From: Tausonia pullulans
Lineage: Eukaryota; Basidiomycota; Tremellomycetes; Cystofilobasidiales; Mrakiaceae
Assembly (NCBI GenBank): GCA_951802195.1
Contig: OX637620.1
Coordinates: forward strand, 1,116,001 to 1,180,000
Reading direction: 5' to 3'
Length of the DNA stretch: 64,000 nucleotides
The notes under the pieces were generated by a model. It ran no database searches. It was not told the DNA's origin and was given only the letters and a program-made list of their open reading frames with translations. This document shows, one piece after another, positions 42,193 through 53,974 of the stretch. The translations under genes and the position numbers were made by a program. How positions within the stretch are numbered: position 1 is the first letter of the stretch; the number at the start of each line of letters is the position of its first letter.

Positions 42193-44408
42193 ATGTCTTC
42201 CGAGCACGCCGCGTCCCCCTCGGACTACGCGGATGCCGACGCCATCGAGAGCGCTGCCCTCCTCGCGACCGCCGCGCTTAGTGCCCAGGAAGCTGCCCAA
42301 GCCGAGCGGGACTGGCAGCTGCAGCAGCAACAGCATCAGCAGCAGCAGACGCTCAGTACCGACGCCATTGACGCTTCTGCTGGGCAGGATGAGCCCCCTG
42401 CCGCCTCGGCTGGCGATGACCTTCAGCAGCAGCGGCAGCAGCAGCTTCAGCACACGCACGACGACAACTCGGTCGTGGAGGAGCCCAAGATCGACGAGCA
42501 GCAGGTCGCCGAGTGGATGGCCCAGTCCGCCGAGCAGCAGGACGAACACGTCCGGTGGGAGGGTCAAGATGCCGCCGCCGGCGAGGTACCCATCCATGAC
42601 GCCGAGGCCATCCAACAACAGATCCAGCAGAGCGAGCAGGAGCAGGAGGAACAGCACCAGCAGCAGCACCCCGAGGTTAACGGGCACCACCACCCCGACC
42701 AGCATCAGCAGGCGGCCGGCGTTTCCTCGCACCACCACCACGACGGCTACCCTCCTTCTCACCCATCGTCCTCCTTGGCTTCAACCCCACAGCATCCGGC
42801 AGGGACAGCCGAATCGTCGTCGGCGTCGTCGTACGGTCACCACGCGTCGAGCCAGCACTCGGCCTCCCATTATGCGTCCCTCCCACCGGCATCGTCTGTC
42901 GAGCATTCGTCCTCCCACTACCAGCCTTCGTACAGCTACTACCCGCCGCACTACCCTCCGAGCCACGGAGCGCCCGTCGGGTACCCGCCCGCCTCGACGC
43001 ACTCGACCCCGACGACGACCGTCGCGGGCTTCTACGGCCAGATCCAGCCACACGCGTACGGAGCGCCCCAGCCGTCCGCATACCAAGCCTACATCCCTCC
43101 GCCGTACCCGATCACCGGTTTCCGGCCCTCTGGGGGCATCTCCGTCCCCGCGCTCCCTCACCTCTCCGCGCCGTCAGCATCGTCGTCAGCTAATAGCCAA
43201 GACGCGCACGCAGCCCACAGCGCAAGCAGCAGCCATGCCGCCGCCCATGCATCCTCGAGCCAGCACTATGGCGCGTCGGCCGAGGTGAACAGCGACAAGG
43301 CGACTGCCACTGATCAGAAGGACGCCGGGCTCGTCGACAACACCCAGGCCTACCTCCAGCACGATCAGGCACAGGCGGCGGGCGGCCTCGTCGACTACAC
43401 CAACTCCCATCAGCCGCATGCCCACCAGGCTCCCGTGCTGCAGCAATACGTTGAAGGCGTTCCCTTTGAGACGAAGAAGCGCAAGCGGACCATTGGGTCG
43501 GATGCCAACAAGGAGAAGCGGCACATCTGCCCTCACTGTGAGCGTGGCTTCGCACGCGCATACAATCTCAAGGTTCGTCCAACGCGTCGCGACGCGTCTT
43601 TCCGGCGTTGCCCCCCTTCTTTACGTCACCATCTGCATATCTCCGCCTCAGACATGTATTGTATAGATAGGCCGACTCACCCCGTGACACCTTCCTCTTC
43701 CCCCTCCTACAGACGCACATCCAGACGCACGCCGCAGACCCGCCAAAACCATTCATGTGTCCACACGACTCCTGCGGCAACAAGGCCTTCTCTCGCTCGC
43801 ACGATCTCGCACGCCACAAGGGCTCCGTCCACGGAGAGGGCGGCGCCTCTGCCAAGCAGGCGCCCAAGAAGAAACGTCTCTCTACGACGACGCCCATGAC
43901 AGTGAACCAAGACGGAGCCAGTCCCATCGGAGGCAGCAGCCGCAAGTCAATCGAAGGAGAGGACGTGAGCGCAGCGGATGACGCTGCCGAGCAAGCAGCC
44001 GTCGCGGCCGTCGCGGCTGAGCACGCGGCCGCTACAGGAGGACTGACGCAGAGCGAGTACGAGGCCGCAGGCCTGCTCCTCCCTGATGACCCGTATGCGC
44101 AGGCGGCCGCGGACATTGCAAGTGGCGCCGGGGCCGTTGAGGGCGAGTACGGTCAGGTCGAGTACGGCCAGCCTACTGCTGGGGGAGATGAAGCGTACGC
44201 GGCCCACCAGCCGGTGGCTGAGAGCGAGCTGCAGATACCAGGCGTGGACGACGCGGAGATAGGCTCCGTTGAGGCCAGCGATTTGCTAGCGGCGGCGGCG
44301 GCTGCGGCACAGCGGGAAATTGACGCCGCCGGCGTAGAGGGAGCGGCAGCCACAGCAGTGGACGAGGGCCACCAGTACCAGGAGGCTGCAGGATCGGAGG
44401 GTGAGTGA
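42193..44408 (+). CDS. C2H2 zinc-finger transcription factor, Gln/His-rich
   Basis: Two exons (42193-43572, 43713-44408) encode 691 aa. Two C2H2 fingers are adjacent: CPHC..AYNLKTHIQTH (Cys446, Cys449, His462, His466) and CPHDSC..SHDLARHKGSVH (Cys476, Cys481, His495, His500). The second has a long Cys-Cys gap, as in Ace2/Swi5-like fungal factors, and the RxHDLxRH helix also fits that group. A basic patch (KKRKRTIG) just before the fingers should be the nuclear signal. The N-terminal ~430 residues are rich in Gln, His, Ser, Tyr and Pro, typical of an activation or condensate-forming region; the tail is Ala/Glu-rich. The intron falls inside finger 1. A GTGAGT donor at the very end (44401) would, if used, replace the last residues by VQQQS and move the stop to about 44493. 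Confidence 0.8.
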
Positions 44409-45262
44409 AGCCTTGCATCTGGTCTTCGGTGTCGATGACGGGCTCAACTCCGACGCTCTATCTCGTCCGACTCACAGTTCAGCAGCAGTCGTAGTCGCCT
44501 CATCTTGCGAGGGAAAGTCGACTATCCTGAGAGTAGGAGGTTGACGACTCAAGAGAGCGTCCAAGCTACTTTTCACGTGACTCTGCGTCTTGTCTTTCGT
44601 CTGTCTTCTCACACAACCATCCCCTTTGTAGCATCCCATTTCTCCCTTTGTCTATCGCTGCCCAAGATCATACATCTATCATTGCTGTTGCGTCATGGAA
44701 GCCCAGTTTGGATTCTCCAAGCTGGAATGTAAGCCTGCTGACAAACTCTTCATACTTTCGGTTCAGCCGGCGTCGACGCCCTGCCGACGTTTCTACCGAC
44801 GATCCGGCGCAGTGCAAACAGGCTCATTCGTCTTTGAGAGTCGCGCTTTCCGCTAGCCACACTTAGCTCACTCTTCTGTCATTGCTGACAGGGCTGATGA
44901 TCACGCAGTGACCGCGCCGCTTGTCGATGGCCAAGCGACGCACTATGGCTTGGGGTCGCAGGCCAGGACACTAGAGCTCAGATCGCAACTTCGCAGCAGT
45001 CTCACCAATTTCTATCTCGAGTTTTACATTCATGCCTGCGATCCGCGGTTGATAGGGGAGAGGGAGAGGGAAAATACCGATCACGATCGTCGCGCCGCAG
45101 TCCGCTCGTTCATGGACTGTGGCAGCAAGCGCTCGCTCGCTACGCTTGCTCGCTCTCGCGCGACAAGCGGAGGCGGTGACCTCAGATGTGCGCCCGCCTC
45201 GCTTCAACCCTCCAACCACCTTCACCCTCCTCCCTTTACCGTCGCCCGCCCTCCTGCCAAAG
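44409..45262. other. Long intergenic region without a supported gene
   Basis: About 850 bp between tandem genes. It should hold the 3' UTR of the C2H2 gene and the promoter of the membrane-protein gene. Open frames exist (for example toward 45200) but have no splice context or motif that I can support. Confidence 0.4.
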
Positions 45263-47881
45263 ATGGATTCGACGAACCTCCCGCCATACAGGGACTATCC
45301 GGACGAGAAGGTCGACACCCCCGCTGCCACTGCCGGCGTCGACGGCCTCCCAACCTTCCACCCGCCCCAAGCTTCCCCAACCTCTAGCTTCTCGACCCGC
45401 ACCAGGAAGACCCTCGCCGGTCTCGCCGGCGGTCTCCTCGTCCTCGGCCTCCTTGCTCACCCCATCAGACACGAGCTTTCGAGGGTCTTCACGTCCGAGG
45501 TCCGTTTGTGTCACGCGTTCCGAAACGCCCGCGCTGAAACACTTACCTTCCCACCCGTCGCCCTTTGCCTCGCTCGCTTGCTTTCCTTCTCGTCGCATCC
45601 AGTTTTCCGAGGGCTGGGGTTACACATTCCGCGGAGAGGGCTTCGACTGGAAGAAGCATCACGACCACCGCGAGCACTGGGACCACGACATGGAGTCGTC
45701 GATTGTCGTGAGTCTCTCCCTGTCCTGCCCGCGTCCGGCTTCGTTCCTCCGCATCAGCCAACCGGTCACTCACCATCTGTCTCCATCCTCCATCCATTAT
45801 TATATTTCAGTGGGACTACAGCACGCTCAAGACGATGCCCATTCATATGTCGACTGGCTTGAACAACACGCTCAAAATTGGAGGCGAGATTCGCGAGATC
45901 ATTGTGCGCAATACTGCCCGTTCTTTAGATTCCGCATCACCTCTCTTTCGCTTCTGACATCCGTCTCCACCGCGGCTCCATAGATTGACCTCGACGAGTC
46001 TTCCGACGCCGTCCTCACGTTCCGCCAGGGAGAGGCCGCCTCGTATGTACCCATATAATTTTCCCCCGTGCCACCAGACCTGGCCACTCGTTGGTCAAAC
46101 CGCGTTTGGTCGGCCGGTGTCTAGGTCGGCCCCGCGCCGGTCTGCGGCCGCAGCACGGTTGCCTTATTCGAGATGGTCGCCTCCCGCTAAAGCTACCTTG
46201 CTTTGGCGCAATGCTACAGGATCTATGTCGAGCAGACTTTCGGGGATGGAGCGGGGGAGGGTGTCCAAGGCCTCCTTGGCGAATTCGGCCAGCATGGGCT
46301 CCTCATAGTCAGTGGTAGTCTCATTGTGCCGGCGCTTCGTCGTCGGTCATCCAATCGCGCAATAATCCCTCTGCTGACGTATTCCTTCACATCCCCCAGC
46401 GCCCTGAGGACGACGTCCCTCGGTCCTACTTAATCGACATGACGCTCCCAGCTCAGAAGAGCTGCAAGCCCATCTCTCTCTTTGCCCACGGCGCTGCGCT
46501 CTCCGTCTCGGTCGTTGACCTCCTCAACTACAACTTCAAGAATTTTGTTCTCACCTCATCTGCCGAGTCTGATGTCGTCGTCAAGGTGAGGCCCTCCCTG
46601 TACCCTTTGATCCTACTCTTCTTTGACGCTGACTGGCCTTCAATAGAACCTGCATGCCCAAGCCGGGCACATATCGCTCGACAAGGGTGGCATTCACGGC
46701 TCCTTCAACGTCTCACACGAGCTCATCCTCAAGAGTGCGCTTGGGGACATTAAGGCCAATATCAGCGTGAGTGTATACGTGTGGTGTCGGTCTGGAGACG
46801 TCGGGCGCTTGATATTGACTCTTTCTCCCTCACGCGTGCGGAACAGATTTTTGAGCCTTCTCACCACGGACACGGCCACCCTCACCACAACAAGACGCTC
46901 GAGGAGGACAACTCTGGTCAGTTCCCTCGCTTTGACCATTTGTTTGATGCAGACGCTAACCTTAGATCTGCACTCTTCAGCCTACAAGCACGAGCACCAC
47001 GCCCCTTCGTCTCCTCCTGGACCTCCTCCTCCTGGCCTTCCCCCTCACGGCCCCGACAGCCACCCTTCTGGACCGCCCCATCACCCTCATGGCCTCGTCA
47101 AGGTTTTTGCTGGCACCGGCATTGGCTCTGTTGACCTCCTCTATGTCGACGCCCAGATCTCCAACCGGACGACGCTCATCAGCAAGGCGAAGGCGAGCAT
47201 CGGAGACGTTACCGTTGGCGTCCTCCACGGCTTCAAGGGACTCCTCCTCGAGGGAGCGCGCATCGGAGAGGTCGGCTTCAAGAACCCGGGCAACACCACC
47301 ATCCACGTTGTTAAGGAAGTGCACCGCGGACCTGGTGGTTTTATCAAGGCATTTATCGGCCCCAAGCCTCCTCACCCTCCCAAGCATCACCACCACAAGA
47401 AGCCCAAAAAGGACAAAAAGGACAAGAAGGACAAGAAGGAACACAAGAAGCATTTGCGCGAGCATCACCACAAGCATGCCGACGCCAAGGAGGAGGATGA
47501 CGATGAGGAGACCGACCTTTTCCGTGATCACCCGGACGTTCCGGACTCGCCGCCCCCTCCGCCTCCGCCTCATGGGCCTGAGGGCCCTGAGCACCATGGT
47601 GAGCGCTTCCTCTCGTCAAATCTCGCTCCTGCTTCGGCGCTGATAAGTGTCTCGGACGTGCAGGTCACCCTGACGGACCTCCTCACCCTCCGCCCCCTCC
47701 TGGCAAGGGCCCGCACGGACGTGAGTCGTCGCATCCCCTCTTTTTCTACTGAGAGCCTATCTGATACCTGCTTGACCCCTCTTGAACAGCTCCCCCGCAC
47801 CATGGCCCTCACCCACCTCCAGGCTACGGCGTCATCGCCGCCTTCACCGAGACCGGCAAGACTGAAGTCGTCTTTTACTGA
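45263..47881 (+). CDS. Type II membrane protein with beta-rich ectodomain, unknown function
   Basis: Eleven exons (45263-45499, 45603-45707, 45811-45903, 45984-46042, 46220-46307, 46400-46585, 46647-46766, 46847-46916, 46981-47598, 47664-47720, 47790-47881) encode 574 aa. A ~55-residue Pro/Thr-rich cytoplasmic part precedes one membrane span (TLAGLAGGLLVLGLLAHPI). The ectodomain reads as alternating short strands (ISLDKGGIHGSF, ELILKSALGDIKANI, SVDLLYVDAQISNRTTLI, KASIGDVTVGVLHGFKGLLL), like the right-handed beta repeats of DUF4097-type putative adhesins. Two low-complexity blocks interrupt it: a His/Pro-rich one near residue 320 and a Lys/His/Asp/Glu-rich one near 470-510. Similar proteins are common in basidiomycetes; the role is not known. 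Confidence 0.65.
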
Positions 47882-48237
47882 TCGAGTCTGCCCTTATTTC
47901 CTATCTTCTTTGACCGTGTTGTAAACTCCGTTTTCTTCTATTTCGTTAACAAGCTCTTTCATCCCACCAACTTTGACTCTCTCTTAGCCCTTATTCGGTC
48001 TGCCCACCCACCCTCCTTCTTTTGCCTTCAGCGCAGCCATATCTGCCCGGAGTCACGTACATCCGTCTAACACTCAAGCTACTTTGATCCGACTCTTTAC
48101 GTGCGCGACTTTCGATAAAACGTTGACCAAGACACAGCAGACCCTTTCCGAAGGCAGCAAACAAAGGAAAAAGGGTAGCAGACAGGTAGAGGCATAAGCA
48201 TATCATCTCCTCTCCTTCCGTAAGCAAGCACCCCGTT
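47882..48237. other. Convergent intergenic region
   Basis: About 355 bp between convergent stops, presumably both 3' UTRs. No further feature is supported. Confidence 0.4.
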
Positions 48238-50689
48238 TCACATAAGTCCGTTGAAGCCTTGGCTGTATGCCATCGCTGGGGAGAAGTCATAGCGGAAGAC
48301 GACGTCAGTGATCAGAGCCCAAGAATAAGACACGGTTGGGCGGCACGGGAAACTCACGCTTGATCGGAGGATGCGGGGATGAGCCAAAGGCCGTGTATTC
48401 GACGTTTCCGGCCGCGTCGACACGGAGGAAGGCACCTGAGTAATGAAAACGTGATCAGTGGTTATCAAAGGAGGAGGTAGAGGTAAAGGGCGTACCCTTG
48501 TTGCCCGTTGAGTCACAGTAGTTTGGGGCGGAAAAGACAGTGATGCAGAGACCGTCGTGTTCGATGGCGTACCCGCCTTGGCGGACCTCGTGCGATCGGA
48601 ACACGGCAGTGACGCCATTCTCCTCGCACCACTTGCGAGTGACTTGGTGGAAACGAATGAGGGTCAGATCGGTAGGGAGGAATGTAGTTATTGAGACTGT
48701 GAGGGACGCTCGCTCACCATCGGGTCCGAAGCCAACGCCGACACCACGCTTGCTCGGTCCACGACCCTGCATGTCCTGCGGGTCTGTCCAGAGTAGCTCC
48801 ATCATAAGGCCTTCCTGGCCCGGCTGTCGGTCGAACCGGTCAATCTTCTTGACATCGTCGAGTGTGACGCCGTCTTTAGAGAAAAGACCTCCATGAACGA
48901 CGAAGAACCGCTTCCGGCCCTCAGGGGAAAGGATCGCCGGCGGAGGGGAAAGCTTCTGAGAGAGCGAGTCTGGCGATGTAGGAGGGAGGACCGGGGAGAT
49001 GAGGGTCGCGAGAGGGAGAGCGGTGAAGACGTCGGAGAAAAGCTTGTAGGTGACCTCGCCGTGCTTGTGGCGAACCTCCCCTTCAAAGCCATAAACCTTG
49101 TTCATGTCGCTCGTTTCATGATTACCACGATTCAGAAATATCCGCGTGGGGTAGAGCCACTGCATCGAGACCGCGTCAGTGAGAGTAGTGGAAGGCGGAG
49201 TGGGATGCGAGAGGAGCCAACAACGCACCTTATAAGCAAAGAGAGTGAGGGCAACCTCGACAGACCAGGAACCGCGGTCCACAAAGTCGCCATTGAAAAG
49301 TAGGATGTGGTTAGGTGTCGGCGGGCCAGTGAGAGTGAAGAGGTGAAGAAGATCGTAGAATTGACCTTTAACAGGGCTCGTCTGTCAGCAGCTAACCTCG
49401 ACGGATGTGAATAAGACAACTGACCGTGAGTGTCTCCGATGACGTCAAGCGTGACACCCTCCGGAATGTCGACCTCGACGAGAGACTTCTCGCCCTTGAG
49501 GACCTCCTGGCATCCGAGAACGATCTCCCAGACGAGTCGTCGCGGCAGCGTCTTGCCCTCACGGAAGTATTGGATCATCTCCTTCACAAACGTCTCCGTC
49601 GGTCGCCACTTGCCCCCCTCACCCTCACTCTCGGGTGGCGGGTCCGGGCGAGGACCAGTGTAGGATGCGTCAAGGGCGCAAGAGCCCTCCTTGATCATCC
49701 GCTGGCAGCGCGCCGAGGAGGACTCGGAGTCGCCGACCGAGATGGCCTTCTCGAATTCCATCCTTCGGATCTGAGGGTCGATTTGAAAAACAATATCAGT
49801 GGACCGACGGTTTGAGCGTACCATCGGGAAAACCGAGGAAACTCACGAGTTTGAGCGTCGCGTCCTGGAGGGCAGAAGGGATCGAAAGTCAGCTTCATGG
49901 TTTGTCCGCAAGACACCACCAGTGACTGACAAGCTGCTTGCGAGCTTCCGCGTTCGATGGCTCGAGGCTCAGGACGGTCTTGAGGTCTGTCCGGGGAAAG
50001 AATGAACGGCGCGCTCAAGTGGGGACGGCGGAGTCCGAGGCCCTCGGGAGAAAGACTGACCCAAGATGGCCGCCCGAGGCTGAAGAATGGCAAGCTGGGA
50101 AAGCGCTCTGCGATAGTAGGCTTTGATGGCCTTGGGGTCTAGCTCGATAGCCTTGGCTGAGAGCGAAGTGGCACGGTTAGCCCTCGCCCTGACGGCCGCA
50201 GTGGCACGCAACCCAAACTCACTGGCGTCCGAGACGGCGCCTCCAAACTCCTCGAGCTTCATCTTGGCAATAGCCCGGTTTGACCACTTCAATAAATAAA
50301 GGAGGTCATGGGCAGGTGCGTCAGTATGACTCCGGTCCGAGCAGCAGGCTGCAACGCACAAAGATCGGGTTCCGAGGGTTGAGAGTGATGGCGTCTCCAT
50401 AGAGCTTGATCGCTTCCCGGTAGTCCTTGGCCTGCAACATGGGGCGGCCAGATCAGTCGAAGCTGCTCATCTCCGAAGAACGACAGGGTAAAACACAACG
50501 GACGGAGAACGCTCTGTTCGCCTCGCCCTTGATCTTGAGAGCCTGGGCCTTGTCGTCCTCCGAGACGAGCTGGAAATCATCCGGAATCTCATCGTTGCCA
50601 TTCACTAAGGGAGATCAAGAGTCTCTTGTCAGGTTGTTCTTGCGTCCTGAAGGCAAGGGGCAATTGAACTCACAGCTGAGGTTGGCCAT
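48238..50689 (-). CDS. PPT1: Serine/threonine phosphatase PP5 (TPR-PP2A type)
   Basis: Thirteen exons encode 536 aa from ATG 50689. Three TPR units occupy residues ~20-130 (ALKIKGEANRAFSAKDYREA, WSNRAIAKMKLEEFGGAV, AIELDPKAIKAYYRRALSQL). The PPP catalytic core follows with all metal and phosphate motifs: GDTHGQF (~253), GDFVDRG, RGNHET (~313), HGGLF, RSHEVRQGGY and SAPNYCD. PP5/Ppt1 binds Hsp90 through its TPR domain and dephosphorylates Hsp90 and co-chaperones; the TPR also holds the active site closed until Hsp90 binds. A fungal insertion of ~25 residues (PPTSPDSLSQKLSPPPAIL) sits between the RGNHE helix and HGGLF. A possible upstream coding exon (50960-50818) would splice in frame to a point four codons before this ATG and add about 52 residues. 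Confidence 0.94.
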
Positions 50690-51879
50690 GATTCTCGGAC
50701 TGGATGCCGACCAGGGAGGGTGGTGAGAGGGGACAGAACGCGTCGTCGTCGGCCCGTCAGTCGACCGTCCCCGTTCTTGGACGGGCCGAAAACATTAATC
50801 TTCCGATCTATACTAACGAGTTTAAGGGCGTGATCTCGCCCGAGTTCTGAGTCGGGTCGCCGAGGACCCAGGCGGACTCGTCAATGGTGGTCGCGTGCGT
50901 CGCTGAGTCCGCGGCGGCAGTCGAGCCGGAGGAGGTGGCTTCCTCGGGGGTGGGAGACATGAGGAGCAAGGAGAGAAAAAATGAGAGCAGAGGGCGAGGA
51001 AGAGTGAGGTGAAATTAGGGTGACGGGTGAGCCTGGTTGCAGGTGTGTCTGTACGAGACGTCGGGAGAAAGGCAAGTGGAGGTTCGGCTAGCGTCAACGA
51101 GCGGAGAGGCGATCCTTGAGGGAAGCTGAAAAACGAGGCCGCCCGCGCACGGATCAAAATCCAGACTCTGCAGGCGCGCGCTTTCACGATTACTTACCTA
51201 GGGGGCGCGGGGCCAAGGACGTTTCCGAACGAGCATCGAGTGTCTCTGAATCGAGAGCAGAACACTTAGGAGATGACTAGTAGTGTATTTCCTCTCATTG
51301 AAGATTTTTGAAAGGGGATGGCCCACCGGCCTTCCCCGAACGACTTGTGATCTGTGATCTCAGATCGATCGAGGTCACTACTAATGTTCTCCTGGCATGT
51401 TCATCAAGCCCCTATACACTCTATGCGTTGAGCTATGGTAACGAAGTATATCTTTCAAGATACGTTTACGAGGGCAGATTCACAAAATAAGGAATACTAC
51501 AAAAGAGCATTCGTTTTGCGACTTCGTGCACGCGGAATCTTTCCGAGGTTGACATCATTGGGCGAATTCCTGGCGCAAGAGCTACTTCGCTTGTGAAACA
51601 AGTATGCGCTCTCATGGGATCCATCAATTTGAGACTTGGCAACGTAAGATTATCTAGGCTGAATCTGATTCTGAACGAGGCGGCCAAGAGGACCACGTGA
51701 ACCCATTCGGCGGTCTTCCCCGGCGCTTCGAAATCGATGAGCCGCCAACCTCCGACTGCTCGCCCTTTTTCTCGCTAACCACGACCATCTGACGCCCCGC
51801 ATCCAGTAAGCAGGTATACCAGTTGCTTAGACCCCGCACTTCGTATTCTAGTTCTGACTCTCCACCCACAGACAGCAGG
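50690..51879. promoter_or_regulatory. Divergent promoter region, PP5 and aldo-keto reductase genes
   Basis: About 1.2 kb. The PP5-proximal part holds a possible extra first exon (50960-50818, minus strand). The stretch 51230-51700 is distinctly richer in A+T than the rest of the window; short open frames there have no coding character I can defend. No tRNA-like cloverleaf was found. Confidence 0.45.
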
Positions 51880-53513
51880 ATGATCATTCCTTACGCCTCC
51901 CTCCTTCTGCAGAAAGCCGCCGATTTTGTGCTCTGTGGCGCGTTTTCCGCCCCGAATGGCGTTTCAGCACCCTCGGTCTACCCTGGACACACTGTGTACA
52001 AGCTCAACGATGGAAACCTCATTCCGTCCCCTGCCTTTGGAGTCGGTGCGTGCCGATCTCCGTGCCGTCGCGCGCCCCGCGAGGGACTTCACCTCGTCGT
52101 TCGCCCCAGGCACGCGGCTGACGCCATCTTTCGTCTCGCATGTTCGTCCCGTCTCTACTTTCCTCTACCTCACACAAGGCTCGGCCCTCTACCAGAAAAA
52201 CGCTACCACCAACGTCCTTCTCGCTGTAGGACCTTCCACTGGTTGATACTCTTTGAGAGCGCGATCTGGGCCTGACCGATTCGTGATCTAAGCTCGAGAA
52301 CGGGTACCGACACTTTGACAACGCGGCGATCTACGTGAGGCTGCCCATTCTCATTCCAATGGGTCGTTTCTGGCTAATAATATATGCATGTTCATAGGAC
52401 AATGAGGGCTCGCTTGGAGATGCGATTCGGATTAGCGGCATCCCGAGACAGGACCTCTACCTCACTACGAAATACGATGCGATCAGCAACGAATCCGTCA
52501 AGGGTGCGTGCGACAAAATTTCCTCCTAAAGCGCCGTTTTTATAGTCTCTGAACTCTTGGATTTCTCCCAGTCGAGTTTGAAAGGTCTCTTCAGCTTCTC
52601 GGAGTGGACTATGTCGACCTCTACCTCGTTCGTGTCGATTCTTTATGTTACAAGAGACCCAGCTGAACCTGTTCTTCTCTCCAGATCCACTTTCCCCAAT
52701 TCGCCGCCAACGGAGGTGGGATCGGCAAAGTATGGGCTGAGTTCGAGGCTCTCAAGGAGGAAGGGCTCGTTCGCTCGATTGGTGTCTCTAACTACGGCGT
52801 CAAGGAGCTCACCGAGCTCCTGCTCATCGCAAAGACCAAGCCCGCTGTCAACCAAATCCGCCTGCACTCGTATAACGCCCTCGAACAGGCGCCCGTTATT
52901 GTTCGTCGCTCCATGACGAAACCTCGCCCCTCAGACGTTTCTGATCTGGCTCGCATCTTAAATTTGTTTACCCTCACAGGCCCTCGGCAAGGCCAACGGT
53001 ATCATTACAGAGGCTTATTCGGCCCTATCGCCCATCACAAAGTTCCCTGGAGGTCCAGCTGACAAGGGTGAGGTCTGGACGTCATATGGAAGGTAGAGGT
53101 CACCCGCTGACTTTCGCAATTATATTTCGCTTGTAGTCGGCGCTCGCATCGCCGACCGCATCGCGTCTGTCGCTGGTGGTATCAATGTCACCGCTGCTCA
53201 GGCGATCTTTGACTGGTGGGAGCGAGCGCACGCGATAGCATGTCAAGGGCGGCCTCGAAGCTGACGAGAGGCCGACGTGGTTGATCGATCACAGGCTCAA
53301 AACCAAGGGTGTTGTCGCTATCACGACGTCTGGATCGGACGTCCGCCTGAAGCAGGCCCTCGATGTCTTTGGCAACGGCTTCCCGCCCCTTACCAAGGAG
53401 GAAGTCAAGGCCTACGAAGTAAGTGGCTGATGTTAGGTTTTAGTCGGCCACTGATCTCTCTGCACGTATCGTTCTGGCAGACTGCTGGCCCTGGCTGGGA
53501 CAAGAAAGCCTAA
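51880..53513 (+). CDS. Aldo-keto reductase
   Basis: Ten exons encode 318 aa. The AKR barrel is complete with the catalytic tetrad Asp80-Tyr85-Lys110-His141, seen in HFDNAAIYDNE, YLTTKYD and LIHFPQF. Other family marks are KLNDGNLIPSPAFGVG at the first strands, RSIGVSNYG, AVNQIRLHSYN and AITTSGSDVRLKQAL at the NADPH site. Enzymes of this group reduce aldehydes and ketones with NADPH in the cytosol; substrate unknown. The start at 51880 gives a ~35-residue lead before the first strand, longer than usual, so the true first exon may differ. The NADPH-site segment has Thr-Thr-Ser where many members have KS, as in some fungal xylose-reductase-like relatives. Confidence 0.88.
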
Positions 53514-53974
53514 TGAGGCGAACGGCTGCAAGTCATAGATATCCATTGTGATAAATATTTTTGAATGGCCTGCTAGTGATCGCATATGATCTGCGCGCAC
53601 CGCTCGTAGAATGGCAAGCTTGTCGGCATCTCTCGTCCGGCGACTAGACTCAACTCGGAGCTGGCTTCTGATGCTTTACTCCCAGAGGGGAGCTTTAGCT
53701 AGCCTTCTTTTGTTTCGAGCAGTTTTGGTCTGGTCAGGCAGAGGGATTAATTAGCACGCGCACGTCCCCCGTGCGTCCGATCTCTCACGCGCTCTTGTAC
53801 CTTGCCCCTGACCACCGTCGGACCTCCACCCATCCGGCTCCCGCGTTTGGAGAGAAAGCGGGAGAGGGCCAAGGAAGGGGGCCGGCCGGCAAAGACAAAC
53901 TGGTCAAGCCACCAACAGTTTTCCTCCTCCCTCCTCCCTCGTCCTAGCCCAGATCAGCATCCCTCGAGCAGGCC
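53514..53974. promoter_or_regulatory. Promoter region of the large Ser/Pro-rich gene
   Basis: About 460 bp between tandem genes, ending in a C/T-rich tract before the ATG at 53975. No other feature is seen. Confidence 0.4.

Noticed and set aside
42233-43288. 351-residue open frame overlapping the C2H2 gene in another frame
   Set aside because: It is a by-product of the repetitive CAG/CAC-rich coding sequence; composition is Arg/Ser/Thr monotony and no motif is present.
51230-51700. A+T-richer stretch as a possible transposon relic or gene
   Set aside because: No terminal repeats, target duplication or protein motif could be seen; open frames are short.
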